From Candidatus Saccharimonadota bacterium (GTDB taxonomy: Bacteria; Patescibacteriota; Saccharimonadia; Saccharimonadales; Saccharimonadaceae), in the NCBI GenBank assembly GCA_017460065.1, contig JAFUBT010000003.1, positions 71,134-106,018 of the forward strand: 34,885 nt of DNA. The letters run 5' to 3'. Made by a program: the position numbers and the translations under genes. The notes under the pieces are model-generated. The model saw nothing but the letters and a program-made list of their open reading frames with translations, did no database searches and was not told the origin of the DNA. Positions 33,894 through 34,885 of the stretch are shown one piece after another (the stretch's first letter is position 1; the number at the start of each line of letters is the position of its first letter).

Positions 33894-34885
33894 TTAATAC
33901 CAATCTGGGCGGAAGATGGCGTTATGGATACCATAGAACATATTTGACTTGTCGGTAACCTTAGCGGTATTCCAGCCGTTTAAAGGAGAGAGGTTGGTTA
34001 TCTTGGTGTCACCATAAAACATGTTGCTCATGTCTGTCACGTTGGAGGTGTCCCAATTGGAGATGCCGCTAATATCATTGAGGCTAGTAGCCTTGTAAAA
34101 CATGGAGTCCATCTTCGTTACGTTGGAGGTGTCCCAGCTATTTAAAGGAGAGAGGTTGGTTATCTCGGTATTGTGGTAAAACATGCCACTCATACGTGTC
34201 ACGTTGGAGGTGTCCCAATTGGAGGCGCCGTCGATATTTGAGAGGCTGGTCGCCTCATAAAACATCTCCAGCAGACTTGTTGCTTCTGAAGTATCCCAAC
34301 TGGAAGCGCCGTCGATGTTCTTAAGCCCAGTAGCACCAGAGAACATCCGATATATGTATTTTACTTTTGACGTGTTCCAATTGGAAGCGCCGTCGATGTT
34401 GATGAGACTGGTGGCGTTGCGAAACATGTAAACCATAGTTGTAACACTGGAGGTGTCCCAGTTTAAGGCGCCGTCGATGTTGACGAGACTGGCGGCACCG
34501 GAGAACATGGATTCCATAGTCGTCACCTTGGAGGTGTCCCAGCCTGAAAGTGCGTCGATATTTGAGATTTTAGTGCTGGAGAACATGGAACTCATATACG
34601 TCACGTTGGAGGTGTCCCAGCCTGAAAGTGCATCGATATTTGAAATATTAGTGCTGGAGAACATGGCGCCCATACTCTCCACGCTAGAGGTATCCCAGCC
34701 TGAAAGTGCATCGATATTTGAAATTATAGTTCTGGAGAACATGCCGCTCATATGCGTCACACTGGAGGTATCCCAGCCTGAAAGTGCGTCGATATTTGAG
34801 ATTTTAGTGCTGGAGAACATGGAGTCCATCCTCGTCACGCTGGCGGTATTCCAGGCTGAGAGTGCGTCGATATTTGAGATTTTAG
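33894..34885 (-). CDS. BspA/DUF285 repeat surface protein, 5' end outside the window
   Basis: At least 330 residues of a DUF285 (BspA leucine-rich-like) protein. The frame runs through the window edge with no start; the internal ATG codons are part of repeats. Units follow IxNIDALSGWDTSxVTxMxxMF. Towards the edge they are exactly 26 aa and nearly identical; nearer the C-terminus they diverge (INIDGASNW, ITNLSPLN). The protein ends FRPDWY, like RPSWY of the neighbouring surface gene, which suggests a shared C-terminal cap. No signal peptide or anchor can be seen because the N-terminus is missing. Coding-strand base bias differs from genes to its left. Likely a surface adhesin. Confidence 0.88.
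   Translation of the reverse strand, partial: KISNIDALSAWNTASVTRMDSMFSSTKISNIDALSGWDTSSVTHMSGMFSRTIISNIDALSGWDTSSVESMGAMFSSTNISNIDALSGWDTSNVTYMSSMFSSTKISNIDALSGWDTSKVTTMESMFSGAASLVNIDGALNWDTSSVTTMVYMFRNATSLINIDGASNWNTSKVKYIYRMFSGATGLKNIDGASSWDTSEATSLLEMFYEATSLSNIDGASNWDTSNVTRMSGMFYHNTEITNLSPLNSWDTSNVTKMDSMFYKATSLNDISGISNWDTSNVTDMSNMFYGDTKITNLSPLNGWNTAKVTDKSNMFYGIHNAIFRPDWY
34473..34885 (-). repeat. 78-bp tandem repeats within the DUF285 gene
   Basis: The element TGCRTCGATA recurs starting at 34551, 34629, 34707, 34785 and 34863, exactly 78 bp (26 codons) apart. Units share long identical blocks (CAGCCTGAAAGTGC, GAGAACATGG), indicating recent duplication, and continue beyond the window. Such arrays can gain or lose units without frameshift. 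Confidence 0.85.

Overview
The window looks like part of a small, gene-dense bacterial chromosome, most likely a Candidatus Saccharibacteria (TM7) or related CPR epibiont. This is inferred from gene content and style, not from a marker gene: a reduced type IV pilus operon, a pentose/lower-glycolysis operon, an SPFH plus zinc-ribbon pair, BspA-type surface proteins, and genes that abut or overlap by 1-11 nt. UGA acts as a stop (two genes end in TGA within ATGA overlaps), so the UGA-glycine code of SR1 and Gracilibacteria is not in use. No rRNA, tRNA, CRISPR array or transposase gene was seen.

Layout. 1-220: a non-coding or undefined edge with a nested palindrome and an 18-bp direct repeat. 221-5552 (-): pilus operon pilM, pilN-like, pilO-like, a small membrane protein, and a PilB-type ATPase. 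5607-6665 (-): YchF GTPase. 6727-7161 (-): a 144-aa protein resembling the glycyl-radical tail of anaerobic ribonucleotide reductase, preceded by two NrdR-box-like palindromes. 7277-8866 (-): a two-component pair. 8980-12291 (+): queA, tgt and an AI-2E-family transporter. 12288-16830 (-): pyrophosphatase, SPFH protein, zinc-ribbon membrane protein, cysS. 16950-20737 (+): GAPDH, RpiB, ribulose-phosphate epimerase, PfkB kinase, LOG-family hydrolase. 20730-27922 (-): membrane protein, DUF3152-type metalloprotease, coiled-coil membrane protein, diacylglycerol-kinase-like enzyme, TlyA-like methyltransferase, dnaE. 28117-28833 (+): a self-contained beta-helix gene cassette. 28905-34885 (-): two surface proteins with BspA/DUF285 repeats, the second cut by the window edge.

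How the parts fit. The pilus and the large surface proteins suit a host-attached life. The GAPDH operon could feed ribose 5-phosphate, released from nucleotides by the LOG-type enzyme, through RpiB and the epimerase towards GAPDH, which would be useful to a nucleotide scavenger. The 144-aa gene is the most unusual item: a cysteine-free protein with an RITGY motif beneath a tandem NrdR-box-like promoter.

Regulation. Many upstream regions carry an extended -10 element (TGn followed by a TATAAT-like hexamer) and no clear -35. For queA, the AI-2E gene, pilM, dnaE and probably cysS this element lies only 6-9 nt before the ATG with no Shine-Dalgarno, which points to leaderless mRNAs. Genes with longer leaders have normal AGGAG-type sites. 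The + strand is C-rich over most of the window whichever way genes run, so the - strand is probably the leading strand; the bias weakens and reverses near 33.7 kb.
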